The notes beneath the pieces were generated by a model. It saw only the letters and a list, made by a program, of their open reading frames with translations. It searched no databases and was not told the origin of the DNA. From positions 40,041 through 104,040 of the forward strand of contig JBOGPP010000002.1 of assembly GCA_050748485.1 (NCBI GenBank): a DNA stretch of 64,000 nt. Reading direction: 5' to 3'. How positions within the stretch are numbered: position 1 is the stretch's first letter; each line of letters opens with the position of its first letter. The stretch comes from TH5896 sp050748485 (lineage in GTDB: Archaea > Thermoproteota > Nitrososphaeria > Nitrososphaerales > Nitrososphaeraceae). A program made the translations under genes and the position numbers. Below, in pieces: positions 54,681 to 64,000 of this stretch.

Positions 54681-56192
54681 GTTAATTCTGAATGACGAGG
54701 GTTAAAAATCATGGAGTATGGTCGCAATGTCAGATCCTGGACATCGTTGACCCAGATAACTACAAAACTACTGCACTTGCAGCCTCAGGCCAGTATGATT
54801 ATGACGCAGCGTTACGACGAATCATGTGAACCCATTTGTGCCATGGATATGCTTACGAGGTTCAAAATTGACTAGCAATTTCTTTCGTTAGGTAAAGACC
54901 CAATCCTTATTCCTCAAATTAATTCATTTCATCTCTGATGCATTATTGTTTACGAATTTTATGTGCGTTGCAAACAGAATTTCTGCGTCAAATGGTAATC
55001 CCCAAGAAAATAGAGGAACCCTAATAAACTACGTTCCACCAGTCAGATAATTCAACTAACGCTAAATAATTCGTGGAGCAAATATGGATGAATAATGGCA
55101 TTGCAAAACTAGTTGGTATACAACAAAATCATTCTTTTAGGTACTTCCAATAATAGAAGAGGTTTAGGGATCCAAACCGATAGTAAGAACAGGTATTCAC
55201 CTACAAGGGACAATTTGAATTTTTTTATTCATCGCCATTACTGATACTAGTTTAACTAGTGCCTGTTTATCGTGCCAATCTAAAATGGCCCGCTTCCTCG
55301 TTGTCCTTACTACAGCCTAGCTGGACATAGTTTTCATTCCCTCGAAGCTCAACTGGGTGAGTGTTAAATTCATTCTTAAAAAAAATTCTCAAATGTAAAT
55401 ATCAAGGCCAGCACAGAGGTTTTGCATGCTCTGAAAAGGTGGTTATCTAGAAATAAGAGGGAAGTAGGGTATTCCCAGAAACCTCAGAAGACTACATTCT
55501 CTTTAGTTAGGCCCGATGTATTCGTACAGGTAGTCAATAAATCGTTATGACTAAAATCTTATCAGTATTATTGTGGTTTCTGTCATGGTGCGTGAGGAGG
55601 ATTCAAGGAAGATGTATTTGGAGAGCCCCTCCCATCAAATACTTATCACAATTACCATAGCAAGCTACAAAACTGCACGCCAGTTGGTTAACTAAATGAT
55701 AAAGGGACGTACCATTTATTCAAAATGTCAAATTCCCAATAAATTTAGGTACTGCTAAACAACGATAATTCCTAACGTACTTTTTGGACCTTACAATTTT
55801 TCTTTTTATCGTCACTGCCACATGCATTGGAAAAATGTATAACCTAGGACTCCGTAGACCCTTAGGAATGAATGAAGCGGTTTTTGCATAAGATGTCAGG
55901 TATTGGGGTGGTAGATTAAAGCTGGTTAACGGGTATCCAATGTTGCCAGTACTCTCATTGACCGGAACTACTATTGCCGACAAATTCAACCAATTTGAAC
56001 TTGTGAGGTTAAGAGTATGATCTACCAGAGTCCATTTTTTTCTTAGCAACATGCAGCAATGTAGATGAGTTCATTCGAGCTTATTTCAGAACTGATAGTC
56101 CTGGGAACTTGATGAGCTATACTCACCTTCCATCGGATAAAGAATATTTAAATCCTCAATGCACAGTATTATGTAGGCAGGGGTATCTTGCA
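54681..56192. other. Gene-poor stretch of about 1.5 kb
   Basis: Mostly AT-rich. A higher-GC patch at 54711-54875 has two open frames, one of them a 54-codon ATG frame, that look partly protein-like but match nothing I know. A 110-codon minus-strand frame at 55720-56052 is doubtful. The end holds the tatA promoter. Confidence 0.4.
56144..56153 (+). promoter_or_regulatory. TATA box of tatA
   Basis: ATATTTAAAT lies 40-49 bp before the ATG at 56193, which argues for that start over an upstream in-frame ATG at 56109. Confidence 0.5.
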
Positions 56193-56513
56193 ATGTTGCA
56201 GCAATTAACCAATTTGATCATGGTGGTTGGAATTGAATGGATAATTATTATCGCCGTAATCGTAATCCTATTTTTCGGAGTGAAGAAGATACCACAATTA
56301 GCTAGATCATTTGGAAAAGCTTCAGCAGAATTCCGAAAATCCAAAGTGGAAGCAGATCGAGAATTAGCGCTTTTGAAAGATCAAACAGACGTCTCTAATA
56401 TAGATAGGGAAAAATTGGAAACGATAGCTGATACACTGGGGATTGATTACAGTAATAAGAATGATGATGAGCTCAGAAACGCAATTAACAAGGAAGTAAC
56501 CAAAGAAAAGTAA
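56193..56513 (+). CDS. tatA: Twin-arginine translocase subunit TatA
   Basis: TatA forms the pore of the Tat system that exports folded proteins. The 106-residue protein has one membrane helix (WIIIIAVIVILFF), the hinge FGVKKIPQ and the amphipathic helix LARSFGKASAEFRKSK, then an acidic soluble tail. The start at 56193 places the helix at residue about 15 and fits the TATA box. No tatC lies in the window. Confidence 0.88.
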   Translation: MLQQLTNLIMVVGIEWIIIIAVIVILFFGVKKIPQLARSFGKASAEFRKSKVEADRELALLKDQTDVSNIDREKLETIADTLGIDYSNKNDDELRNAINKEVTKEK

Positions 56514-57218
56514 TGATGCGGTTGTATTTACGAAGTCGTTTAAAGCAAATTGGCGCTAATCGATAGAGATAACTAAGAAATCACGCACAGATCTAATATC
56601 CTTGGTTAGTCTAAAATCGTTTTACTCGCTCTAAATTAGCGAGGATGATCAGTTATACTTCTTTGGAAAAATCTCTCTTTCTCATCTGATTCTTCAAGTT
56701 TCCCCACCGCATGAGTCTTCGGATCCACTGATTTATCTAAAAGTGCAAAACTTACAGGCTTGGGGTTCGTACCGTGTCAGAATCCCAATTTGGTGTATAT
56801 TTATCCTCTGATATTCTGTTACTCCTTCCCTGAATTTGTAACCCCATAGCATATCATATCGAAAATCCATCAGAACTAAGGATCCGGATTATCTCATATT
56901 ATTTAGGAAAGTCCTTTACTAGATCTAGTTTGGCCAAAAAATATGTCTCTGAAATAGATACATAATAATCAAATCCTATTTAGTCCTACCATTCATCGTC
57001 GATCCATATGCTTGAGGTGAGTCAAGCCAAGTCAACTACATTTCGAGGCTCCAATTCTAATGGATATTCAATATTCTGTCGCGTGGGAATGTTCTACATA
57101 CGGTTTTTCCATGCATGGAAATCTTAATTTTTGAGAAATATACTTTTTCCACAACAATAAATCAACTATAAATCCTATCTAGATACCAGCCGATCCTTTA
57201 AGAAATAAACATGTCCCA

Positions 57219-57471
57219 CTAGGATTTTTTCTCTAGTTTTATTACTCGTTGAATCCTTGAATCTTTCATGTGTGCCAAGACATCCGCTGGGGCCGGTTCG
57301 ATGTCTAACACAGTCTGATTCTAGCTAGGTCTTGGGCATGATCAGAGTACGAATATTCAATATTGTAACTTCTCAATCCCTCTATAAGACATTTAATAAC
57401 TAGTCCTGTCTTTTTCTGGTTCTGCTATTAGGTAGATTGAGTATTGTAATGGCTAATGATGGGTTGACCAT
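57219..57471 (-). pseudogene. Small ACT-like gene broken by two frameshifts
   Basis: Reading the minus strand from ATG at 57471, three frames in sequence give protein-like text: MVNPSLAITILNLPNSRT, then (other frame) KKTGLVIKCLIEGLRSYNIE and YSYSDHAQDLARI, then (third frame) QTVLDIEPAPADVLAHMKDS and RIQRVIKLEKKS before TAG. Joined, it is an 80-odd residue protein whose strand-helix-strand-strand-helix-strand order resembles an ACT domain. The first break is at a run of five A, the second near 57317. Decay or assembly indels are both possible. Confidence 0.6.
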
Positions 57472-58451
57472 GAGTCAGAGGTTAACCACTATAGTCTTTT
57501 GTCAAATGATTACCGATGGAGGGAGAGAACAAAAGTGATCAAATGGACACAACAAATTTGAATGAAATCTATGAAATCCGTAGTATTTATTTTCCTTGCA
57601 TTTCTCATTCCTCAAATCATAAATCACTTTTTCTTGTTCATTGTTCTACGTAATTATGTGAAGAACACAAATATTGAAGGCATACATCTGACGGGAGTGG
57701 GACTTAAACACAAACCATTTTAAAAAATCTAATACTATCCAGAGGATTAGCTGTACAGCCTTATTTCATACTCTTGATTGACATTTTCAGATGATGATTG
57801 CGTTTATCGGAGAATTGATCGGTCTTCAGATATTGTTTCTATCTAAGGAACAAATGATATTACATTCAACTTCCTGATTCCTAGAATGATCATAGGTATA
57901 TTAGTTTAAAGTAATTGATTTTCCAGGCTCCTCTCTATGAATTTCGGCCCTTACATCATGTTATGATACTTGGTGTGTGGAAAACGAAATACGTTACAAG
58001 TAAGAAAGTGACAAAGTCTTTGTTGGCATCAAGCTTGTATGTCCATAACGGTTTCAGCGCACTGAGAAGAAGTTAAGGCATGATTATGACTATGGATCTG
58101 GATCTAGCAAGGAATAGCTTAAGAAGATAGAATCATCGGTCTTGCTGATATCCTTCCAAGAGTCTAAGTTTTATCTAATCCTGAAAATTATTAAAGCTTT
58201 AAAGTCAGAATTTGATATTGATGAAATGGTTAGACTGCTCCTAAAATCTTGTTGCCTTCCAAATACTGAATTCCTTTTCGACTTTTTTCTAAACCAACGT
58301 AACTATTCCCATACTTAACCCTCGAACGGTTACTATTTTTTTAACAATTCGCAATATTTCAGCTTCCTGCAGACATATCGAATCATATTCCATTCGAGTT
58401 AAGGCAAAGAATTATTGGAGAGCAACGTTTCTAAAGTGAGTATCGAGGAAA

Positions 58452-58461
58452 ATATATATAA
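58452..58461 (+). promoter_or_regulatory. TATA box of the lysine-rich peptide gene
   Basis: ATATATATAA lies 26-35 bp before the ATG at 58487, an almost ideal TATA box for a leaderless mRNA. Confidence 0.6.
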
Positions 58462-58486
58462 GTACCTAATGCTAGATCAAAATTAG

Positions 58487-58594
58487 ATGCCGTCATCAAC
58501 AAAAAAGAAAACAGCAGTTGGTTCAAAGAAAAAGAGCTCAACTGCAAAGGGAACAAAGGCAGCAAAGAAAGGTAAGAAATCCAAAAGCAAGTAA
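58487..58594 (+). CDS. 35-residue lysine-rich basic peptide
   Basis: A very short gene coding for 35 residues, 16 of them lysine, the rest mainly Ser, Thr, Ala and Gly (starts MPSSTKKKTAVGSKKK, ends KKGKKSKSK). The composition is that of histone H1 tails or other nucleic-acid compacting peptides. Strong signals frame it: a TATA box 26-35 bp before the ATG and a run of eight T 17 bp after the stop. It lies alone between two gene-free kilobases. Nucleoid or RNA binding is inference from charge only. Confidence 0.7.
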   Translation: MPSSTKKKTAVGSKKKSSTAKGTKAAKKGKKSKSK

Positions 58595-59931
58595 CATGTG
58601 GTAGACAACTCTTTTTTTTGCTTCATGCAAAGAGTAGAGTATTTAATGGAATATGATACTCTTTTGCAATATTTTTTCTATTTGTCTAGCTAAGTACTTT
58701 TGCAGTAGCTATTAGACAACATTAGATTCTATCAACTGTCTGCCAGCTAACGAAATTACCCTGAGATCATAGCCAGCTAATTTGCTTTCGAATTAAATAT
58801 GATTGGTTGTAGCGAGAAAACGGCTTGGATTGTGTCGAGTTTAGTCATCACAGTCAACCATAGATATGAAGTATAACTTGGCTCTGTTATCTAGCCTGAG
58901 GCCGAAGAACATGTCCCCTTTTTTGATTGGCCCACAGCCACTTGATGACCGTTAGCTAATACTTAACTCTGGTACAAAGAATAGTGAAGAAATAATTTTC
59001 AAACAAATCTTGGAACATAGTTTAGGAGTACACCTTCTCATTATCATATTCTTTACATGCAATCTATTATCAACTTGAATAACCACAACCAAAGGTTTCG
59101 TGGTGTTATTGACGGGTTAGTATGCACCACCACCGTTTAGAATTTCAATTTTGTGACAACATCTTGGAATCTATTAGCTTTATGAGACGAAGCTGGATAG
59201 AAAGAATCTTGCTCATTATAATTTTAGCCATACTTGTATCTGACTTTTCTTTTTTTGATTTGACAGTTGTAGAGTAAGACTATTTATCGACTCTGGTCCA
59301 CTGTCTAAACAACACAACCGATCTGAAGCTAGTAAATTTTACTTTATCAAAAACCTCCAAGCGGTCTAAAGTTGAGGAAATGGAGATAAATTGTTCATTG
59401 TTCGTTTAAGGGACTTAAAGTTCTGTTAATGGTAACGCACATTCTGATTAGCTTTAGGTTAAGGAATTTACGGTTTCAACATATTCAATATCTTATACTC
59501 ATTTTTTGATTCAAATAAGCACTTTAGGTGCTTTTGACGCAATATCAGGGTTCTTCGCAATGGTACCAACGACTCATAGGACCGGAATACGAACATATGG
59601 CTTGGTGAACCCAAACATCGTCCTATCCAATAGGGTATCTCTTCTGATTTGACCAATGTTCAATCGAGGATCCAATTCTCCAATGCAAATGCAACATTCG
59701 GTGGAGATTTGTTAAAGACACCTTGAAATCTATTGCTCACTAGGATAGGCTAAAGTTGATCGCGGAGGTCAAGTATTCAACGTTTATACCTTCAAGTAAC
59801 CCATTGCCCCAAAGTTGGGACAAATAAGGCCATAATATCATAGCAAGATTATCTGTTTATTGAGGCTGATTGACAGAAACCGATTTTCAAGTAATCCTAA
59901 AATTTAGGTATCAATTCTGATCATATCATTA
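58595..59931. other. Gene-free stretch of about 1.3 kb
   Basis: AT-rich sequence in which I see no conserved protein, tRNA or repeat. A 62-codon minus-strand frame near 59468-59656 has poor composition. Confidence 0.45.
58612..58619 (+). terminator. T-run terminator of the lysine-rich peptide gene
   Basis: Eight consecutive T follow the stop codon by 17 nt, the usual archaeal termination signal. Confidence 0.55.
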
Positions 59932-61089
59932 TTGCCTAACGAACAAGTATTGATTGATGGATTTGCGACTGAGAAAGGTACTTCTCGATATGTGAGATAT
60001 GCTGTCAATGAAAAAGGCAAACCTGAAAGCCATTTTCGCATTTTTGATGGCCTAAACCTATCAAGCCTTGGTATGGGAACCTATTTGGGAGATGCTACAG
60101 ATTACGAAGATGAGGCGATCGAAAACGCGATCTATGAATCCATCAAATCTGGGGCAATGAATGTGATCGATACTGCGATCAACTATCGAGCCATGAAATC
60201 GGAGAAGTCCATTGGAAGGGCAATGTTGCGTCTTATTAGAGATCGCATTATTTCAAGAGAACAGATATTCATCTCTACTAAGAATGGTTACATCACAAAT
60301 GACGGAGATTTTCCTGCTATAGGGATGATGGAATACATGCAGAAGATGTACATATCTCCTGGACTGATAAGTCAGAGCGATATAAGCGCTAGCTACAATG
60401 TATTAAATCCTACGTACATTGAGAGATGCATCGATAGGTCACTGTACAATATGAAGCTAAGTACCATTGATCTGGTGTATGTGCATAATTCCTTTGAAAG
60501 TTGGTATCAGGATGTCACCAAGGAGGAATATATTGAAATGCTTAGGAAGGTTTTTCAGGTTTATGAGAAGTATCGGTCGAAAAACAAAATACGTTACTAC
60601 GGAATGGCGACCTGGACTTGCTTTAGGGTGCCTTATGGTAGTAGTGAATACTTATCACTTGAAGAGATTGTAAAGCTAGCTCAAAGTGTCAACGAAGGTA
60701 AATCAAATGATCATGGTTTTCGGTTTATCCAACTACCCTACAACCTAGCATACAGTGAAGCGTTGCTTCTAAAAAATCAAAACGTTGGTGACGAGAAGAA
60801 TCTATCAATTTTAGAAGCTGCGTCAAAGTTAAATATCGGGGTTTTTACTAGCATTCCTCTTTTTCAAGGGAGGCTTCTTCACGCCAATATCCCTAGCTAC
60901 AATTCAGAGTTAACCGATCCAGTTGCGAAGCTAGTTCAGGTGGTACGTTCAACTCCTTCGGTTATAGCACCCCTATTAGGTCAAAAAAAGCCAGAACATG
61001 TAGAGCAGAATCTGAAGATAGCTGATACGCCGCCGATGCAAGTTGAGGAGTTTAGGAGCGCAATTAAAGTTCTGTTAGGCAAGACATAG
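59932..61089 (+). CDS. Aldo/keto reductase
   Basis: This NADPH-dependent oxidoreductase has a TIM-barrel fold. The 385-residue protein has the catalytic tetrad D80 and Y85 (VIDTAINYR), K117 (ISTKNGY) and H185 (VYVHNSFE). There is a longer than usual insert (about residues 120-160). YYGMATW and LGQKKPEHVEQNL near the end are the standard closing motifs. The start is TTG at 59932. The substrate is unknown; no partner genes are adjacent. Confidence 0.88.
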   Translation: MPNEQVLIDGFATEKGTSRYVRYAVNEKGKPESHFRIFDGLNLSSLGMGTYLGDATDYEDEAIENAIYESIKSGAMNVIDTAINYRAMKSEKSIGRAMLRLIRDRIISREQIFISTKNGYITNDGDFPAIGMMEYMQKMYISPGLISQSDISASYNVLNPTYIERCIDRSLYNMKLSTIDLVYVHNSFESWYQDVTKEEYIEMLRKVFQVYEKYRSKNKIRYYGMATWTCFRVPYGSSEYLSLEEIVKLAQSVNEGKSNDHGFRFIQLPYNLAYSEALLLKNQNVGDEKNLSILEAASKLNIGVFTSIPLFQGRLLHANIPSYNSELTDPVAKLVQVVRSTPSVIAPLLGQKKPEHVEQNLKIADTPPMQVEEFRSAIKVLLGKT

Positions 61090-62124
61090 ATGCGGATCAA
61101 AACAATCCGATATTATTGCGAAAAAAAAGGATGATGATTATCACAATTAGGTTTTAACATCTTCGACGCCAATCAGATTGCTTGCGTAAATGTACGTCTA
61201 TTATCTCCTCCAAAAAGTTGAACGGCATTCCTTTATGTACTGTTGAGACCCAATTGGATTTCTTATTGCTGTCAGTACATGATCGTTGCCGATATAGTAT
61301 CGATGCGCCTAGTATTTTTTACGACGAGAGTGGCGGTCAAAAAAGAGCCCCTTTTTCAAGTTCAGTGCAAACAGCTAGCGTACGTTATTTGCATCGCATA
61401 CTGAACCTAAGAACGATTCTGAAGGTAAATGCCTGCTAATATCGATGGTAAGACCTGCATCACTTAGATATTAATCCCGGTTTCGTCAATTCAAGGAATA
61501 GTTCCTAGCAATCTGCCACGTAGCTTCAATCGAGCTAGTCAGGTCAAATAGTTCCAATGAAATTTGGTTGAACATTCTATACGTCAACGACGGTTATTTA
61601 ATAAAATTATGATGTTCATGGAAAATGCACGTGTTTAGACGCATTCATTTGATAGACAAATGTGTCCAAAAAGTGTCCGTTGACTCTGCTTTAATGCATT
61701 GTATTTAATGACAACATACGATCTTATAATAGTGATTTGAACTTGCAACCTTCAAACCCTGAATGATTATGGTGGCAGATATTCCAAATAGAGCGGCAGA
61801 TGAAAGTTCGATCTATTCGTAAAGATTGTTCCGTGTCTTTATATCCTTATAATGTTAGAACATCACTCTTTCTTAGTAAAGCTCTTTCTGTTAATACGTA
61901 TAATGCACATGATTTTGCGCAACTAAATAATTATTTTTTGATACTTCTACTGATCGAAAGACAGACATACGTGTAGAAGCAGTTCGCATAAATTCGTAAT
62001 ATTTCGCCAAGAAAATTAACTGAAAAATTAGAGGTAAGGAGGCTCAAACATTAGGAAATGAGACCCATTAGCATCTGAGAAGTCGAAATTCAAACTATCG
62101 TACTGTTTTGCAGCGAATATTACA
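61090..62124. other. Gene-free stretch of about 1 kb
   Basis: AT-rich. An 85-codon plus-strand frame at 61182-61439 has poor composition. Short direct copies of GTGTCC occur at 61661 and 61673. I see no RNA gene. Confidence 0.45.
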
Positions 62125-62619
62125 TTATTGTTGATTCTTCCAGCGAGTATTGGAATTATCCCAGCATCTTCTGCAAAGCTGGCCATCAATCTTCCACTTA
62201 GGTTTGGGGTTGTACCGAACGAAAGACATCTTATTACCACATACTGCACAATAGTTGATTCTCTTTTCGTATTCTTTGCTCTTCAAGGAATAACATCGCT
62301 TGCAAAGGATTAGGTTTGTGTCCAGGTTCCATTGCCATTTTGGTCTAAAATGTTCAGAGTCAGAGTCAATGTCAGTATTGCATCCTCCACACTTTGGAGA
62401 TGTCACTTTCTCATCTTCTATCATGTCATGCCGTTTTTTATCTCCACTGGTTTCGCTGTGCCCTGAATATTCCATGGATTTCATGACGTGACAATCTCCG
62501 CAGAGCATACCGTGAATATTCCATTCGTTCCTTGGTCTGTATCTAAATTTTATTATCTCCCTATTACAAACCGCACAATTCTCCTTAATTTTGTTCCGTG
62601 TCAGCAGGGGGAACCACAT
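62125..62619 (-). CDS. Triple zinc-ribbon protein
   Basis: The 164-residue protein consists of three tandem units of about 50 residues. Each has C-x2-C, a basic/aromatic stretch (FRYRPRNEWNI, FRPKWQWNL, VRYNPKPKWKI) and a second C-x2-C (CGDC, CKRC, CRRC). The repeated arrangement implies three structural zinc sites. I know no named family; such HNH-like or zinc-ribbon repeats can bind nucleic acid. No catalytic HNH histidines are conserved across the units. Confidence 0.7.
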   Translation of the reverse strand: MWFPLLTRNKIKENCAVCNREIIKFRYRPRNEWNIHGMLCGDCHVMKSMEYSGHSETSGDKKRHDMIEDEKVTSPKCGGCNTDIDSDSEHFRPKWQWNLDTNLILCKRCYSLKSKEYEKRINYCAVCGNKMSFVRYNPKPKWKIDGQLCRRCWDNSNTRWKNQQ

Positions 62620-63012
62620 CAGTTATTGTCTAGATCTTTCCAGTATCTAACTCTTATTAATTAGATTCACTCGAACCGATGAATATTATTCGGTCGAAGT
62701 CAGATTTGATCTGTTCAAGGCCGGAATTGTAGAGCTCAAAATTTTTAAAGCTTCATTGCTTATTGGCTGCTGGCTAGTTAATTTCTTGAGATTTGCAATT
62801 GAAACTGTAAAACTCTTTTAGACGGTCCGAATAAGATTCAAAATTTTACTTGTTAGTATAGATATGTTTGTGTGAAGTGGTTTAGATTTCGCTTTTAATC
62901 TTGTACATCAACCTGATTCTGTAACAATATTTTGTCCTTAGATGAAAATTGAGTGGGTACTGTTCGAACTTGAACAAATAGTAGTGATAAAAAACGACAA
63001 TCCACTTAACAG
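62620..63012. other. Gene-free stretch
   Basis: About 390 AT-rich bases between two minus-strand genes; nothing recognisable apart from promoter-like AT stretches. Confidence 0.45.
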
Positions 63013-63441
63013 TTAATGCTTGTGTTCATGTGACGCACCTCTGCCCGTAAGCGTTCCAGTGTAGTCTCCGGTCACTTCCAACACATTTTCATCATTACTT
63101 ATCTCTTTCAGTTTTTCCAAACTTAATCTTTGATTGGTCACATAATGAGTGCCTTTATCGTAGATGGATGGAACCATCCCCGTGCTCTGGTAAATCTTAT
63201 CTTTCATTAAATCGGAATCCGTCCCATCTTTTGTAAATATTTCTACCATGTAGAACGGTGTATGTTCTGATTTTTCTTGCTCGCGAACTAGCAAATCATG
63301 GATAAGAAGTGGGTCTACCTTGGGCAAATACGTTTCATATAACGTTTGCAACCCGCGAAAAACGGATCTTATCTCTCTCAATTCATATGATGACAAATTC
63401 TCAATATGATAATAGATTAACTTATTCTTATAATTTCTCAA
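63013..63441 (-). CDS. Hypothetical protein, function unknown
   Basis: The 142-residue soluble protein has natural composition: NLSSYELREIRSVFRGLQTL, FYMVEIFTKDG, LSLEKLKEISNDENVLEVTG, ending in a His-rich tail (SHEHKH) that might bind metal. The middle looks like alternating strands and helices. No family recognised. Confidence 0.6.
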   Translation of the reverse strand: MRNYKNKLIYYHIENLSSYELREIRSVFRGLQTLYETYLPKVDPLLIHDLLVREQEKSEHTPFYMVEIFTKDGTDSDLMKDKIYQSTGMVPSIYDKGTHYVTNQRLSLEKLKEISNDENVLEVTGDYTGTLTGRGASHEHKH

Positions 63442-63693
63442 TTGTTGCCATTTAATTCCAAAATTAGAAAAACGAAATTACTACTTGCATCCTACCCAAA
63501 TCAGTCAACCCCAAATTGATAAGACCGTTACATGCTTGATTTTCGAGTCTAAATATACCTTGCCTGTAGCCTTCGACCCATCTGAACACGAGAAGAGAGT
63601 GGCGCTGATATAGGTTGATGAATTGTCACCTTCCATTTTTGTATGGTCTTATGCAATAATTATACTGAGGAAATATAAGATGATATTAATTTC

Positions 63694-63990
63694 TCATTTA
63701 TGCGACCGTCTGACAAATCTCATAAGCAAACCGATGGAACACAAACAGATCCCTACCACAACGATTGCAGATCCATTTGTGGTCCATTCGACATTACTAT
63801 ACATAAATGAAGAAGGAGGACCCAAAAGGCTTCTGCTTTGAGCAACAAAGACAAGGCCAAATCCAATGATGATACCACCTATGACTAAAAACGAGATCGC
63901 TAAATTTTTGGATTTCGATACCACTGAATTTATGCAACCATCATCTTTAGTAACATATATTTCTTCTAATACTCTGCCGAATTGGTGCAT
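63694..63990 (-). CDS. Two-pass membrane protein, function unknown
   Basis: The 98-residue protein has two clear membrane segments (about 28-50 and 72-92) joined by a short outer loop with SSFMYSNVEWTTNG, and ends in a basic stretch (RFVRRSHK) that would face the cytoplasm. No family recognised. Confidence 0.55.
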   Translation of the reverse strand: MHQFGRVLEEIYVTKDDGCINSVVSKSKNLAISFLVIGGIIIGFGLVFVAQSRSLLGPPSSFMYSNVEWTTNGSAIVVVGICLCSIGLLMRFVRRSHK

Positions 63991-64000
63991 AACTATTCAA

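Larger units (their letters stand above)
56514..58486. other. Gene-poor stretch of about 2 kb
   Basis: AT-rich with no intact gene. It contains the frameshifted small gene at 57219-57471. I looked for tRNA arms and box C/D motifs and found single C-box-like words (such as GATGATGA near 57791) but no matching D box. Confidence 0.45.

Noticed and set aside
54711..54875. 54-codon ATG frame just upstream of the aldehyde dehydrogenase
   Set aside because: Two frames are open over the same patch and neither matches a family, so coding cannot be decided.
55720..56052. 110-codon minus-strand open frame
   Set aside because: No recognisable fold or family, weak composition, no promoter or ribosome site; possible but not supported.
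56755..56800. tRNA T-arm-like GGTTCG...AATCCC pattern
   Set aside because: Arms do not pair with correct spacing and no acceptor or anticodon stem is present.
57785..57835. Box C/D-like small RNA (GATGATGA word)
   Set aside because: The C-box-like word is present but no CTGA D box or terminal stem lies at the right distance.
61182..61439. 85-codon plus-strand frame after the aldo/keto reductase
   Set aside because: Composition is unlike a real protein and no start signals are visible.
1..64000. CRISPR array, insertion sequence, prophage or rRNA operon
   Set aside because: No regularly spaced repeats, transposase, integrase, phage structural gene or rRNA sequence was seen.

Overview
The window is archaeal and points to Thaumarchaeota (Nitrososphaeria). 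The strongest marker is an unsplit RNA polymerase largest subunit: Rpo1' and Rpo1'' lie in one 1275-residue frame at 23732-27559. Other support comes from TBP, Rpo5 and an unsplit Rpo2, an archaeal spc-type block ending secY-adk-EMC3-like-cmk, class I LysRS, archaeal Elp3, and a three-gene acyl-CoA carboxylase like that of the 3-hydroxypropionate/4-hydroxybutyrate cycle. Low GC, kilobase-sized gene-poor gaps, zinc-ribbon orphans and a coiled-coil/discoidin protein suggest a soil Nitrososphaerales of Nitrosocosmicus type. No ammonia-oxidation gene lies here, so that assignment is inference. Many starts are TTG, and many TATA boxes sit 25-35 bp before the start codon, as in leaderless transcripts.

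Layout. 0-7 kb (minus strand): class I lysyl-tRNA synthetase (cut by the window edge), elp3, purM, a secreted protein, a small RSH-type alarmone hydrolase, a winged-helix-like protein and a C2H2 finger protein. 7.9-20 kb: aspartate kinase, CPBP protease, a tRNA-Gln that appears to hold three introns, PEP carboxykinase, a J-domain membrane protein, ATP synthase subunit F, a TrmI-type methyltransferase, queC and folE (7-deazaguanine route), a zinc ribbon with an acidic tail, a SIS protein, TBP and a degenerate LarA-like protein. 20-31 kb: rpoH-rpoB-rpoA-rpl30e, then nusA-rps12-rps7 and two unknowns. 31-35 kb: pccB-accC-accB, in which accC has no standard start codon. 35-40.7 kb: peroxiredoxin, cysteine desulfurase, larE and larC on minus, divergent from malate dehydrogenase and larB on plus. 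40.8-46.3 kb: rpl18-rps5-rpl30-rpl15-secY-adkA-EMC3-like-cmk.

From 46 kb on the window becomes accessory and gene-poor. It holds a START-like protein, a tRNA-Lys with a non-canonical insertion, an HTH/coiled-coil/discoidin protein, a P5C-type aldehyde dehydrogenase, TatA, a 35-residue lysine-rich peptide gene, an aldo/keto reductase, zinc-ribbon and membrane orphans, and two gene remnants (a class III aminotransferase piece and a small ACT-like gene broken by two frameshifts).

The most interesting set is the nickel-pincer (Lar) island. larB, larC and larE sit with a cysteine desulfurase and a malate dehydrogenase. This suggests that sulfur is resupplied to LarE and that the cofactor serves a racemase acting on a 2-hydroxyacid such as malate or lactate. 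No intact LarA is in the window. The LarA-fold protein at 18733 lacks the lysine and histidine motifs of the enzyme.
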